A stretch of 64,000 bases of DNA. It comes from an uncultured Collinsella sp. GTDB taxonomy: Bacteria > Actinomycetota > Coriobacteriia > Coriobacteriales > Coriobacteriaceae. Under the pieces are notes generated by a model. That model did no database searches and was not told the DNA's origin. It worked only from the letters and a program-made list of their open reading frames with translations. This document shows positions 8,685 to 17,512 of this stretch, piece after piece. How positions within the stretch are numbered: the stretch's first letter is position 1; each line of letters begins with the position of its first letter. The position numbers and the translations under genes were made by a program. The stretch lies in NCBI GenBank assembly GCA_937995345.1, contig CALKKS010000014.1, forward strand, positions 62,001 through 126,000, given 5' to 3'.

Positions 8685-8873
8685 TTAGGAGCGCGCAACC
8701 TTGCCGGACTTGAGGCAGGTGGAGCAAACGTTCATCTTGCGACGGTGACCATCGACGACGACGTAGACGCGCTGGATGTTGGGGCGGAACTTACGGTTGG
8801 TGACGCGGTGAGAGTGGCTGATGGAGCGACCGGCAACGGGGTGCTTACCGCAAACTTCGCAAACTTTGGACAT
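8685..8873 (-). CDS. rpmB: 50S ribosomal protein L28
   Basis: A 62-residue L28 starting MSKVCEVCGKHPVAGRSISH, with the typical later cysteine pair (NVCSTCLKSGKV) that can bind zinc. The chosen ATG at 8873 has GGAGGG upstream on the minus strand; the longer frame beyond it has no support. It is monocistronic and divergent from the pyr operon, and a hairpin terminator follows. L28 is needed for late 50S assembly. Confidence 0.96.
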   Translation of the reverse strand: MSKVCEVCGKHPVAGRSISHSHRVTNRKFRPNIQRVYVVVDGHRRKMNVCSTCLKSGKVARS

Positions 8874-8927
8874 AACTGACCCTCCTTGGGCGACAAACGA
8901 ACATGTCGCGTTAACAAACAAGCCTGA

Positions 8928-8972
8928 ACTATAGCACAGAAGCATGTCTCTGTGCGCAATCTACACAGAGAT
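8928..8972 (-). promoter_or_regulatory. rpmB promoter (extended -10) with nested inverted repeats
   Basis: On the minus strand TGCTATAGT (8928-8936) forms an extended -10. Directly upstream are overlapping inverted repeats of the CACAGA/TCTGTG word (8934-8971), which could be an operator. The remaining bases 8973-9140 contain nothing else I recognise. Confidence 0.5.
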
Positions 8973-9205
8973 ATTTCTCTTTTGGCGATAGTGCCCACGC
9001 CACGGCCCTGGACGTAGATCCGATTTGCGTGCGGCAGAGGGGATTATGCCAGCTCGCAACAAGGTTTTCAAGCGCGTCCCACAAATATATATAGGTTTAT
9101 GGAGCGAATGGCTCCGTTTACGGATTGATTAGTTTTTATGCTCGCAATTGAGCCTAAGGTTGGCTACACTAAGCCTTGACCATTAAAGGGGTACGAGATA
9201 CCCGC

Positions 9206-9313
9206 ATGGAATTACATAGCTGTCAACGAGCAGTACTTCCTGTGGGTGTCTGGTTCCGCTTTGAGCGGTCGGGCATCTATTTTTTTGACTGTGTCAGCAG
9301 TCAAGACATGTGA
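9206..9313 (+). CDS. Possible 35-residue leader peptide of the pyr operon
   Basis: An ORF starts at ATG 9206 and stops at TGA 9311-9313, inside the pyrR ribosome site. It reads through the leader terminator, where the T-run encodes Phe-Phe. The peptide MELHSCQRAV... resembles nothing I know. The ribosome site is weak (AAAGGGG, 14 bases upstream). Its layout recalls the E. coli pyrBI leader, where ribosomes following the polymerase suppress termination. It may be fortuitous, and PyrR-dependent attenuation would not need it. Confidence 0.3.
   Translation: MELHSCQRAVLPVGVWFRFERSGIYFFDCVSSQDM
9245..9286 (+). terminator. Leader terminator/attenuator before pyrR
   Basis: A 14-bp stem including four G-U pairs and a TT bulge (9245-9260 with 9264-9277) is followed by seven T residues (9280-9286), 40 bases before pyrR. 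A promoter-proximal intrinsic terminator ahead of pyrR fits transcription attenuation. I did not find the classical PyrR-binding loop sequence. A second hairpin TTGACTG/CAGTCAA follows at 9285-9304. Confidence 0.65.
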
Positions 9314-9910
<597 letters not shown>

Positions 9911-9914
9911 TACC

Positions 9915-10859
9915 GTGGCGTTCAACCATAAGCACCTGATCGACATTACCGAGTACTCCGAAGAGGACATCAAGCTCATTCTCGAGACCGCCAAGGCGTT
10001 CTCCGAGGTCAACGAGCGCGCTATCAAGAAGGTCCCCACGCTCAAGGGCAAGACCATCGTTAACATGTTCAACGAGCCCTCGACGCGTACCCGCAGTTCC
10101 TTTGAGCTCGCCGAGAAGCGTCTTTCGGCCGACAGCCTCAACTTCGGCGGCTCCTCGACCTCCACGGTCAAGGGCGAGAGCCTCGTCGATACCGTCGAGA
10201 CCCTCAACGCCTACAAGATCGATTGCATCGTCGTGCGCGACAAGCATGCCGGTGCTCCCTACATTGTCACGCAGAATTCGCCCGCGAGTGTTATCTGCGC
10301 CGGTGACGGTAAGCACAACCACCCCACGCAGGCCCTGCTCGACCTGTACACCATCTGGGAGCACAAGGGTGACTTCCACGGCCTGAAGGTCGCCGTCGTC
10401 GGCGACATCGCCCACTCCCGCGTTTGCGGCTCGCTGATCCCCGCGTTGAAGATCATGGGCTGCGAGACCTACGCCGTCGCCCCCGGCACGCTGCTGCCGC
10501 CGGCGCCCGAGGTCCTGGGCTGCGACCATGTGACGAGCGACCTCGATTCGGTACTCCCCGAACTGGACGTCGTCTACATGCTGCGCGTGCAGCAGGAGCG
10601 CCTCGAGGGCGCCCCGTTCCCGACCATTCGCGAGTACCACAAGCTCTTCGGCCTGACCAAGGACCGTGAGAAGCTCATGAAGCCCGACGCGATCATTTGC
10701 CACCCGGGCCCCATTAACCGCGGCGTCGAGTTCGACTCCTATATGGCCGACCACCCGCAACGCTCCGTCATCCTGGAGCAGGTCTACGCCGGTATCTGCG
10801 TGCGTATGGCTATCCTGTATCTGCTGCTTGGAGGTGCCGATAATGGCCTTGCTTCTTAA
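9915..10859 (+). CDS. pyrB: Aspartate carbamoyltransferase catalytic subunit
   Basis: PyrB joins carbamoyl phosphate and aspartate, the committed step of UMP synthesis. The 314-residue protein carries the carbamoyl-phosphate signature FNEPSTRTRSSFELA near residues 50-65, plus NHPTQALLDLYT and HPGPINRGVE. GTG 9915 is preferred over GTG 9903 because GGAGGTGAG ends about 8 bases before it. The gene starts 4 bases after pyrR stops and overlaps pyrC by 17 bases. No pyrI regulatory subunit is present. Confidence 0.96.
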   Translation: MAFNHKHLIDITEYSEEDIKLILETAKAFSEVNERAIKKVPTLKGKTIVNMFNEPSTRTRSSFELAEKRLSADSLNFGGSSTSTVKGESLVDTVETLNAYKIDCIVVRDKHAGAPYIVTQNSPASVICAGDGKHNHPTQALLDLYTIWEHKGDFHGLKVAVVGDIAHSRVCGSLIPALKIMGCETYAVAPGTLLPPAPEVLGCDHVTSDLDSVLPELDVVYMLRVQQERLEGAPFPTIREYHKLFGLTKDREKLMKPDAIICHPGPINRGVEFDSYMADHPQRSVILEQVYAGICVRMAILYLLLGGADNGLAS

Positions 10860-12132
10860 GAATGCCCACGTCGTCGACCCGTCCGTCGAGCTTGACGGTG
10901 TCGTTGACGTCCTGATCGACGGCGACAAGATCGCCGAGGTCGGCGAGAACCTCGCCGCCGAGGGAGCCGAGGTCCGCGACCTTTCCGGTAAGTACCTCGT
11001 CCCTGGCCTGGTGGACATGCACGTCCACCTGCGCGAGCCCGGTTACGAGGTCAAAGAGGACATCGAGAGCGGCACCCGCGCAGCTGCCAAGGGCGGCTTC
11101 ACCGGCGTGTGCGCCATGCCCAACACCGACCCCGTTACCGATAACGGTACCGTCGTTGAGTTCGTCAAGTCCCGCGCTGCCGAGGTCGGCCACTGCCGCG
11201 TCTATCCTTCTGGCGCCATGACCCGCGGTCTTAAGGGCGAGGCCATGTCCGAGATGGGCGATATGGTCGCCCACGGCGCCGTCGCCTTCACCGACGACGG
11301 TCGCGGCGTGCAGGGCGCGGGCATGCTCCGTCGCTGCATGGACTACGGCAAGATGTTCGGCAAGGTCTTCATGAGCCATTGCCAGGACGAGGACCTGGTC
11401 GGTCACGGTCAGATCAACGAGGGCAAGGTCTCTACCCGTCTGGCCCTCGAGGGCTGGCCGGCGGCAGGCGAGGAGCTGCAGATCGCTCGCGATATCGAGA
11501 TCGCCAAGCTGACCGGTGCCAAGTTGCACATCCAGCACATCTCCACCGCCCATGGCCTGGAGCTCGTGCGTGCCGGTAAGGCCGCTGGCGTGCAGGTCAC
11601 CTGCGAGGCCACCCCGCACCACATGTTCCTGACCGAGAACGACCTGGACGAGACCTACAACACCTCGCTCAAGGTCAATCCGCCGCTGCGTACCGAGGAG
11701 GACGCCGAGGCTATCCGTCAGGGCGTCATCGACGGCACCGTCGACGCCATCGTCACCGACCACGCTCCCCACACCCCGTGGGAGAAGGCCCGTGAGTTCG
11801 AGCTTGCGCCCTTCGGTATGATCGGCCTCGAGACCTCGCTGGCGCTCGTGCTTACCGAGCTGGTCAACACCGGTAAGATGGGCATGGGTCGCATGGTCGA
11901 GCTCATGGCCATCAAGCCGCGCGAGATTTTGGGTCTGGACCAGGTTCAGGTCAAGGCGGGCTCCGTTGCCGACCTGACCGTCTTCGACGCGTCTGCCACC
12001 TGGACGGTCGGCGAGGACGGCTACGAGTCGCGTGCCGAGAACTCCGGTTTTGCCGGCCGCACGCTCACCGGTCGTGCCACCGATGTGTTTGTCGGCGGTA
12101 AGCAGACGCTTGCCGACGGCTGCATCTGCTAG
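10843..12132 (+). CDS. pyrC: Dihydroorotase
   Basis: A 429-residue class I dihydroorotase of the amidohydrolase superfamily; it cyclises carbamoyl aspartate to dihydroorotate. The metal ligands are His60 and His62 in DMHVHLREPG, and the catalytic Asp is in VTDHAPHTPWEKA near residue 306. It starts at ATG 10843 with GGAGGTG upstream, inside the 3' end of pyrB, which suggests translational coupling. Confidence 0.96.
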   Translation: MALLLKNAHVVDPSVELDGVVDVLIDGDKIAEVGENLAAEGAEVRDLSGKYLVPGLVDMHVHLREPGYEVKEDIESGTRAAAKGGFTGVCAMPNTDPVTDNGTVVEFVKSRAAEVGHCRVYPSGAMTRGLKGEAMSEMGDMVAHGAVAFTDDGRGVQGAGMLRRCMDYGKMFGKVFMSHCQDEDLVGHGQINEGKVSTRLALEGWPAAGEELQIARDIEIAKLTGAKLHIQHISTAHGLELVRAGKAAGVQVTCEATPHHMFLTENDLDETYNTSLKVNPPLRTEEDAEAIRQGVIDGTVDAIVTDHAPHTPWEKAREFELAPFGMIGLETSLALVLTELVNTGKMGMGRMVELMAIKPREILGLDQVQVKAGSVADLTVFDASATWTVGEDGYESRAENSGFAGRTLTGRATDVFVGGKQTLADGCIC

Positions 12133-12224
12133 CATAGCTTTATCGCTTTTGTGCGCGGCGCCCTTGCGGTGCCGCGCTTTCTGTTCGCCTGAACCATGCA
12201 ACCGCATGGGGGATTGGAGCGTCT

Positions 12225-13016
12225 ATGCCCACACCTTCAACTGCACGCATGCACGACTTCGAGGTCGTCTCGAACCAGGAGATCGCCGACGGCATCTTCT
12301 CGCTCGTTATCTCGGCCCCCAAGCTTGCAAGTGCGCTCAAGCCCGGTCAGTTCGTGAATATCGCCGTGCCGGGCGATGCTTCCTCGCTGCTTCGCGTGCC
12401 CCTGAGCTTCTATCGCGCCGACGCCGAGGCCGGCACTGTCGAGCTGTGGTACGCCGTCGTGGGCGATGATACCCGTCGTCTGTCGCAGATGGCCCCTGGC
12501 TCCACCTCCAACTTGCTGGGCCCTGGCGGCCGCGGCTGGTTCGTGCCCGAGGGTACCAGGAAGGCACTGCTCGTCGCCGGCGGCATCGGTGTTCCGCCCG
12601 TGCTCTGCCTGGCTGACATGCTTGCCGAGCAGGGTGTGGCCGTCGACGTGTGCCTGGGCTTTGGCACCGCGTCCAAGGCCGTGGGCGTCGATGAGTTCCG
12701 CGCGCTGGGTGCCACGGTCAACGTGTGCACCGACGACGGTTCGTTGGGCACGCATGGCTTCTGTACCGATCCTGCCGCCGAGCTGCTTGGCGAGGGCGGT
12801 TACGACTACGTCGCCAGCTGCGGTCCCGCCGTCATGATGAAGAAGGTCGCCGCCGCTGCCGCCGAGGCCGGCGTGTACTGCGAGGTGTCGCTCGAGCGCA
12901 TGATGAGCTGTGGCTTTGGCGCCTGCAACACCTGCAATGTCGAGACGGTCGACGGTATGAAGGGCGCCTGCATGTGCGGCCCCGTGTTTGATGCTTCCAA
13001 GGTGGTGGTCTTCTAG
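12225..13016 (+). CDS. pyrK: Dihydroorotate dehydrogenase electron transfer subunit
   Basis: PyrK passes electrons from the class 1B dihydroorotate dehydrogenase through FAD and a 2Fe-2S cluster to NAD+. The 263-residue protein has an FAD-binding barrel (RVPLSFYRAD), an NAD-binding block (LLVAGGIGVPPVLCLA), and the C-terminal cysteine cluster CGFGACNTC followed by a further CMCGPVF. The gene follows pyrC after a 92-base gap and overlaps pyrD by one base, as expected for partners of one heterotetramer. Confidence 0.95.
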   Translation: MPTPSTARMHDFEVVSNQEIADGIFSLVISAPKLASALKPGQFVNIAVPGDASSLLRVPLSFYRADAEAGTVELWYAVVGDDTRRLSQMAPGSTSNLLGPGGRGWFVPEGTRKALLVAGGIGVPPVLCLADMLAEQGVAVDVCLGFGTASKAVGVDEFRALGATVNVCTDDGSLGTHGFCTDPAAELLGEGGYDYVASCGPAVMMKKVAAAAAEAGVYCEVSLERMMSCGFGACNTCNVETVDGMKGACMCGPVFDASKVVVF

Positions 13017-13939
13017 TGGGTACCGTGAACATGGCCGTCGATTTCGGCGGCGTCAAGATGCAGAACCCCATCAACACCGCAGCCGGTACCTTTGGCTACG
13101 GTTGGCAGTTCCAGAACTTCTTCGATGTCTCCCAGCTGGGTGCCATCACCACCAAGGGCTGCGCTGCCGAGCCCTGGCCCGGCAATCCCGCACCCCGCAT
13201 GGCCGAGATTCCTGGCGGCATGATCAACTCCGTGGGCCTACAGAACCCCGGTGTTGCCGCTTTCGCCCGCGAGTCCGGTCCGTGGCTCGAGCAGCTCTCC
13301 AAGGACGGTTGCCAGGTCATCTGCCAGGTTGCCGGTCATTCCGTGGACGAGTTTGTCCGTGCGCTCGAGATGTATGTCGAGCTGTGCCCCTGGGCTGCCG
13401 GCTATGAGATCAACGTGAGCTGCCCCAACATTGCCGCCGGCGGTGCCGCCATGGGCTCCACGCCCGAAGGCGCTTCTGGCGTCATGGCCGCCTGCCGCAA
13501 GGTGACCGACAAGCCGCTGTTCGTAAAGATGGCTCCGGTCAACGTTGCCGAGATTGCCAAGGCTCTCGAGGCCGCCGGTGCCGATGGCCTTTCCGTCATC
13601 AACTCCATCCAGGGTATGGCCATCGACGTCCACACCCGCAAGTCCCGCGTGGCCAAGCCCAAGGGCGGCCTTTCGGGCCCGCTGTGCCACCACATCGCCG
13701 TGCGCATGGTCTGGGAGGTTGCCCAGGCCGTCGATATCCCCATCAACGGTGTTGGCGGCGTCATGACCGGTGAGGACGCCGCCGAGTTTATCCTGGCTGG
13801 CGCTACCTGCGTATCGGTCGGAATGGCCAACTTCGTCGATCCGTGCGCTTCGCTCAAGATTGCGCGCGAGCTCGAGGCTTGGGCCGAGTCCCAGGGCGTG
13901 AAGGACATCAACGAGCTGGTAGGTGCTTTCGAATGCTAG
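13016..13939 (+). CDS. pyrD: Dihydroorotate dehydrogenase 1B, catalytic subunit
   Basis: A 307-residue FMN enzyme oxidising dihydroorotate to orotate. The catalytic cysteine typical of class 1 lies in EINVSCPN (about residues 130-137), and the C-terminal phosphate-binding segment GVGGVMTGEDAAEFILAGA is present. GTG 13016 overlaps the last base of the pyrK stop. GTG 13025 is an alternative start, but the AAGGTGG site favours 13016. Pairing with pyrK marks it as NAD-linked class 1B, suited to anaerobic life. Confidence 0.96.
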   Translation: MGTVNMAVDFGGVKMQNPINTAAGTFGYGWQFQNFFDVSQLGAITTKGCAAEPWPGNPAPRMAEIPGGMINSVGLQNPGVAAFARESGPWLEQLSKDGCQVICQVAGHSVDEFVRALEMYVELCPWAAGYEINVSCPNIAAGGAAMGSTPEGASGVMAACRKVTDKPLFVKMAPVNVAEIAKALEAAGADGLSVINSIQGMAIDVHTRKSRVAKPKGGLSGPLCHHIAVRMVWEVAQAVDIPINGVGGVMTGEDAAEFILAGATCVSVGMANFVDPCASLKIARELEAWAESQGVKDINELVGAFEC

Positions 13940-14649
13940 AGACCGATGCCCGCGACCGCGTTATCGTCGCCCTCGACTGCGACCGTGAGCGTGCGCTCGA
14001 GCTCGCCCATGAGCTTTCGGGCCATGCCGCCTGGCTCAAGGTGGGCATGACGCTCTATTACGCCGAGGGTCCCGAGATCGTCAAAACGTTCAAGGATCTG
14101 GGCTTCAAGGTCTTCCTCGACCTTAAGTTCCATGACATTCCGCATCAGGTGCGCGGTGCCGCTCGTTCGGCCTCGCTTGCCGGTGCCGACTTGCTTTCGG
14201 TTCACGGCTTGGGTTCGGGTGCTATGCTCGCCGCCTGCCGTGAGGGTGCCGAGGAGGCACGCGAGGATCGAGCCAAGCTCGTCGCCATCACCGTGCTTAC
14301 GAGCATGAATCAGGATGCGCTGAGCGAGATCGGCGTCGAGTCGCCCGTTGCCGAGGAGGCCGCCCGTCTGGCAAAACTCGCCCAGGCCAACGGTATCGAC
14401 GGCATCGTGTGCTCGCCGATGGAGGCTCATGACATGCGTGAGCTGCTGGGCCCCGATGCGCTGATCGTGACCCCGGGCGTGCGTCCGGTTGGTGCCGCGC
14501 TGGGCGATCAGTCCCGCGTGGCCACGCCTTCCCAGGCTATCGAGCGCGGCGCGAGCCATATCGTGGTGGGCCGCCCTATTACCGGCGCCGACGATCCGGT
14601 TGCCGCGTTTGACGCCATCGTTGCCGAGCTGGTCGAAAACATCGCGTAA
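13933..14649 (+). CDS. pyrF: Orotidine 5'-phosphate decarboxylase
   Basis: PyrF decarboxylates OMP to UMP. The 238-residue protein has the catalytic Lys-Asp array DLKFHDIP near residue 60 and the phosphate-binding VTPGVRP and HIVVGRPIT segments. ATG 13933 overlaps the end of pyrD. It closes the operon, so carAB and pyrE must be elsewhere. A stem-loop with a T-rich tail follows. Confidence 0.96.
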   Translation: MLETDARDRVIVALDCDRERALELAHELSGHAAWLKVGMTLYYAEGPEIVKTFKDLGFKVFLDLKFHDIPHQVRGAARSASLAGADLLSVHGLGSGAMLAACREGAEEAREDRAKLVAITVLTSMNQDALSEIGVESPVAEEAARLAKLAQANGIDGIVCSPMEAHDMRELLGPDALIVTPGVRPVGAALGDQSRVATPSQAIERGASHIVVGRPITGADDPVAAFDAIVAELVENIA

Positions 14650-14694
14650 AAGATTCCCTCAAGTCACCACTTTTGGGTCTCATTAGCACAAATT

Positions 14695-14760
14695 AGCCCC
14701 CGTGCCTGCGAGAACTTTCCCATCCTTTGTGTGGAATCGCAGGTCAGGGGCTCATCTTTT
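14695..14760 (+). terminator. Terminator of the pyr operon
   Basis: AGCCCC (14695-14700) and CCTGCGA pair with TCGCAGG and GGGGCT (ending 14752) across a 24-base loop, followed by TCATCTTTT. Confidence 0.65.
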
Positions 14761-14888
14761 AGCCCGATATATTGCACTTTTTGCGGGTATCGTCTAACCT
14801 ATGGAGCCGCGATTGGGCATTTTGTACGTTCTACGTGCTAAAATGCTAAATATTGAATCAGATATAACCCAACTACTTGGAGGTACGA

Positions 14889-15197
14889 ATGGCACTCCCT
14901 CAGCTTACCGATGAGCAGCGCAAGCAGGCTCTTGAGAAGGCTGCCGCCGCACGTCACGCTCGCGCAGAGCTCCGTGAGCAGATCAAGAAGGGCGAGAAGT
15001 CCCTCGAGTCCGTGCTCAACTCCGATGACCCCATCGCTTCCCGCATGAAGGTTTCCACCCTCATCGAGTCTCTCCCCGGTTATGGCAAGGCCAAGGCCGC
15101 CAAGATCATGGAGGAGCTCGGCATCTCCGCTACCCGTCGCGTCCAGGGCCTTGGCGTCCGTCAGCGCGAGCAGCTCCTCGAGCAGCTGACCAAATAA
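14889..15197 (+). CDS. mihF: Integration host factor, actinobacterial type (mIHF)
   Basis: A 102-residue nucleoid-associated protein of the actinobacterial mIHF family, unrelated in sequence to HU-type IHF. A basic N-terminal helix (residues 10-45) precedes a helix-two-turn-helix DNA-binding part (LPGYGKAKAAKIMEELGIS). In mycobacteria it shapes the nucleoid and supports phage integration. The start is ATG 14889 with GGAGGTAC upstream. The position between pyrF and gmk is the usual one in Actinobacteria and is one of the better pointers to the host phylum. The 239-base gap before it holds the pyr terminator and probable promoter elements (TAAAAT near 14839). Confidence 0.93.
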   Translation: MALPQLTDEQRKQALEKAAAARHARAELREQIKKGEKSLESVLNSDDPIASRMKVSTLIESLPGYGKAKAAKIMEELGISATRRVQGLGVRQREQLLEQLTK

Positions 15198-15767
15198 GTG
15201 AGCGCTCAGGATTCAAAGCTCTTTGTGATTTCTGGACCGTCAGGCGCGGGCAAGGGCACGCTCGTCACTCGTGTGCGCGAGCGTCGCTCTAACCTGGGCC
15301 TGACGGTTTCGGCTACCACGCGAGCCCCACGCAAAGGCGAGGTCGATGGCGTCAATTACTTTTTCCTGACGCGCGAGGAGTTCGACCGCCGCGTGGCAAA
15401 CGGTGAGTTTGTTGAGTGGGCCGAGGTCCACGGCAATTGCTACGGCACGTTGGTGAGCGAGGTTCAGTCCAAGCTCGCCTCTGGTTCGTCTCTCATTTTG
15501 GAGATCGATGTCCAGGGTGCCCTGCAGGTTAAGGAGCGTTTCCCCGAGGCCGTGCTGATCTTTATCAAGCCACCCTCGCTCGAGGTGCTCCGCGAGCGTC
15601 TGGTCGGTCGCGGTACCGAGACGCCCGAGACGATCGAGCTGCGTATGGCAAACGCCGCCCATGAGCTTGCCCTTGCCGACCGCTACGACGACGTCGTGGT
15701 GAATGACGATCTCGACCGCGCGACCGATGAGCTCGTTCGCGTTCTCGATATGCATGAAAGGATCTGA
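15198..15767 (+). CDS. gmk: Guanylate kinase
   Basis: A 189-residue kinase converting GMP to GDP. The P-loop SGPSGAGKGT covers residues 12-21, and the GMP-binding block (VSATTRAPRKGEVDGVNYFF) is intact. GTG 15198 directly follows the mihF stop. The ribosome site must lie within the end of mihF (CTCGAGCAGC is weak), so coupling is likely. Confidence 0.96.
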   Translation: MSAQDSKLFVISGPSGAGKGTLVTRVRERRSNLGLTVSATTRAPRKGEVDGVNYFFLTREEFDRRVANGEFVEWAEVHGNCYGTLVSEVQSKLASGSSLILEIDVQGALQVKERFPEAVLIFIKPPSLEVLRERLVGRGTETPETIELRMANAAHELALADRYDDVVVNDDLDRATDELVRVLDMHERI

Positions 15768-15772
15768 GGTCC

Positions 15773-16054
15773 GTGTCCGTTGTAAAGCCTTGCATTGACG
15801 ATCTTCTGGAGAAGACCGATCACAACCGCTTCCTGCTCGCTTCGCTTGCTTCCAAGCGCGCCTGCGACATTAACAGCATGCTGCGCGGCCAGCACAACCG
15901 CGTGCTTGCCGTCCAGGATGTCGACGACATCACCATTGCGCTTTCTGGCGCCGATACCATCTCGATGGCTATGGACGAGATCGTCGACGGCGACATCTCC
16001 TATGACGAGGCCCGTTACGAGAAGGCACTCGGCCACAAGGTTGCTGAAGCCTAA
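15773..16054 (+). CDS. rpoZ: RNA polymerase omega subunit
   Basis: A 93-residue omega subunit that assists assembly of the beta' subunit into RNA polymerase. The conserved N-terminal block is CIDDLLEKTDHNRFLLASLASKRA. It starts at GTG 15773, five bases after gmk, with GGATCTGAGG upstream. The gmk-rpoZ order is widely conserved. It ends immediately before the thiI start. Confidence 0.93.
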   Translation: MSVVKPCIDDLLEKTDHNRFLLASLASKRACDINSMLRGQHNRVLAVQDVDDITIALSGADTISMAMDEIVDGDISYDEARYEKALGHKVAEA

Positions 16055-17299
16055 ATGGCAGCTCGCGTCTGCCTGGTCCACTATCACGAGGTTGGACTGA
16101 AGGGCAAGAACCGCGCACATTTTGAGCATATCCTCATGGATAACATTAAGGCGGCTTTGGCCGCCTTTTCCGTGAACGCCGTGTCTCGAATTTCCGGTTA
16201 TATCCTCGTGACCTTTAACGAGCATCAGGCCGACGAGGCGGCGCGTGTCATCCGCACCGTCCCCGGCGTTGCCCGTGTGTCCCTGGCGTACCACACCAAC
16301 CGCGACCCGCAGGAGTACTGCGCCGCCGCCGTCAAGGCGCTGCGCGAGTTTGGTCCCTTCGATTCGTTTAAGGTGCATGCCAAGCGTTCCAATACCGACT
16401 ATGAGCTCACCTCGATTGATATCAATCGTCAGGTGGGCGAGGTGCTGTGCGAGGCCTTCCCCGATAAAAAGGTTCAAATGCACGACCCCGATGCGATGGT
16501 GCACGTACTGGTGGTCCAGGGTAGCGTTTACGTGTACGCGCGCTCCGAGCGCGGCGTGGGCGGTCTGCCGGTGGGTTCTGCCGGCAAGGTCGTGACGCTT
16601 CTGTCATCGGGCATCGATTCTCCGGTGGCGACCTGGATGCTCGCGCGTCGCGGCGCGGTGTGCGTGCCGGTGCATTTCTCCGGTCGTCCGCAGACGCCCG
16701 ACACGAGTGAGTACCTGGTGCAGGACATCATCCGTGCGCTTGAGCCGGGTGTCCAGATCGGACGCCTTTACGTGGTGCCGTTTGGCGATTGCCAGCGTGA
16801 GATTTCCGTCACCTGCCCCAGCAACCTGCGCGTGATCATGTATCGCCGCATTATGTATTCGGTTGCTGAGCGCATCGCGCATATCGAGGGCGCCAAGGCC
16901 ATTGTGACGGGCGAGTCGCTTGGTCAGGTTGCCTCCCAGACGCTCGAGAACATCATGGCCGTCAACGAGTCCGTGAAGATTCCCGTTTTCCGTCCGCTCA
17001 TTGGTTCTGATAAGCAGGAGATCATCGCGCGCGCCCAGGAGATCGGTACGTTTGATATCTCGACCGAGGCGGCGCCCGATTGCTGCACGCTCTTTATGCC
17101 GCGTCGTCCCGAGACGCATGCCAAGCTCGATGCCGTGCACGAGGCCTGGGAGCTGTTCGACCACGAGGAGATGATCGAGCGCCTGCTTAAGCAGACCGAG
17201 TACATCGACTTCTCCAGCAACACGTATAAGGCCCCTAAGACCTTAAAACGCAAACATCCGGAGCTTGCTCCGCGTGAGATTTACCAAGATCACGAGTAA
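16055..17299 (+). CDS. thiI: tRNA 4-thiouridine synthase ThiI
   Basis: ThiI adenylates U8 of tRNA and transfers sulfur to make 4-thiouridine. It may also supply sulfur for thiamine. The 414-residue protein has an N-terminal ferredoxin-like plus THUMP region (about 1-165) and a PP-loop with LLSSGIDSPVA near residues 182-192. There is no C-terminal rhodanese domain, as in Bacillus, so a partner sulfurtransferase is expected. ATG 16055 abuts the rpoZ stop. A strong terminator follows. Confidence 0.95.
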   Translation: MAARVCLVHYHEVGLKGKNRAHFEHILMDNIKAALAAFSVNAVSRISGYILVTFNEHQADEAARVIRTVPGVARVSLAYHTNRDPQEYCAAAVKALREFGPFDSFKVHAKRSNTDYELTSIDINRQVGEVLCEAFPDKKVQMHDPDAMVHVLVVQGSVYVYARSERGVGGLPVGSAGKVVTLLSSGIDSPVATWMLARRGAVCVPVHFSGRPQTPDTSEYLVQDIIRALEPGVQIGRLYVVPFGDCQREISVTCPSNLRVIMYRRIMYSVAERIAHIEGAKAIVTGESLGQVASQTLENIMAVNESVKIPVFRPLIGSDKQEIIARAQEIGTFDISTEAAPDCCTLFMPRRPETHAKLDAVHEAWELFDHEEMIERLLKQTEYIDFSSNTYKAPKTLKRKHPELAPREIYQDHE

Positions 17300-17309
17300 T
17301 TGCCTGCAT

Positions 17310-17343
17310 AGACCGACGATGCGCCTGTATCGTCGGTCTTTTG
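17310..17343 (+). terminator. Intrinsic terminator after thiI
   Basis: An 11-bp perfect stem AGACCGACGAT/ATCGTCGGTCT with an 8-base loop, followed by TTTT. Confidence 0.93.
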
Positions 17344-17409
17344 CTATCTGGGCAAATGATGCCAAGATGTTCGTTCGCTGACGTGTGCCTGAATAAATGG
17401 ACATGTTCC

Positions 17410-17442
17410 CGCAAGGTTTTGGTCAGCTTTTGGTTTGACCGC
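17410..17442 (+). promoter_or_regulatory. 11-bp tandem repeats upstream of comEA
   Basis: GGTCAGCTTTT (17421) is followed directly by GGTTTGACCGC (17432) and preceded by a partial unit. The stretch CAAG-N-TTTTGGTCAG-NN-TTTGGT also occurs upstream of recA at 46189-46211. A one-helical-turn period is typical of sites for OmpR/PhoB-type regulators, but the binder is unknown. TTGACC (17435-17440) could be a -35, but no matching -10 is clear. Confidence 0.45.
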
Positions 17443-17512
17443 TAAAACTGGTGTGGACGTGCGGAAGCTGCGGCGTTCGTTTCCTGACACGATGGTGTTG
17501 GGAGGTTTTGCT

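Noticed and set aside
8973..9140. A tRNA or small RNA gene in the rpmB-pyrR gap
   Set aside because: I could not fold a cloverleaf or find a clear promoter-terminator pair; only a short stem near 9098-9112 is visible.
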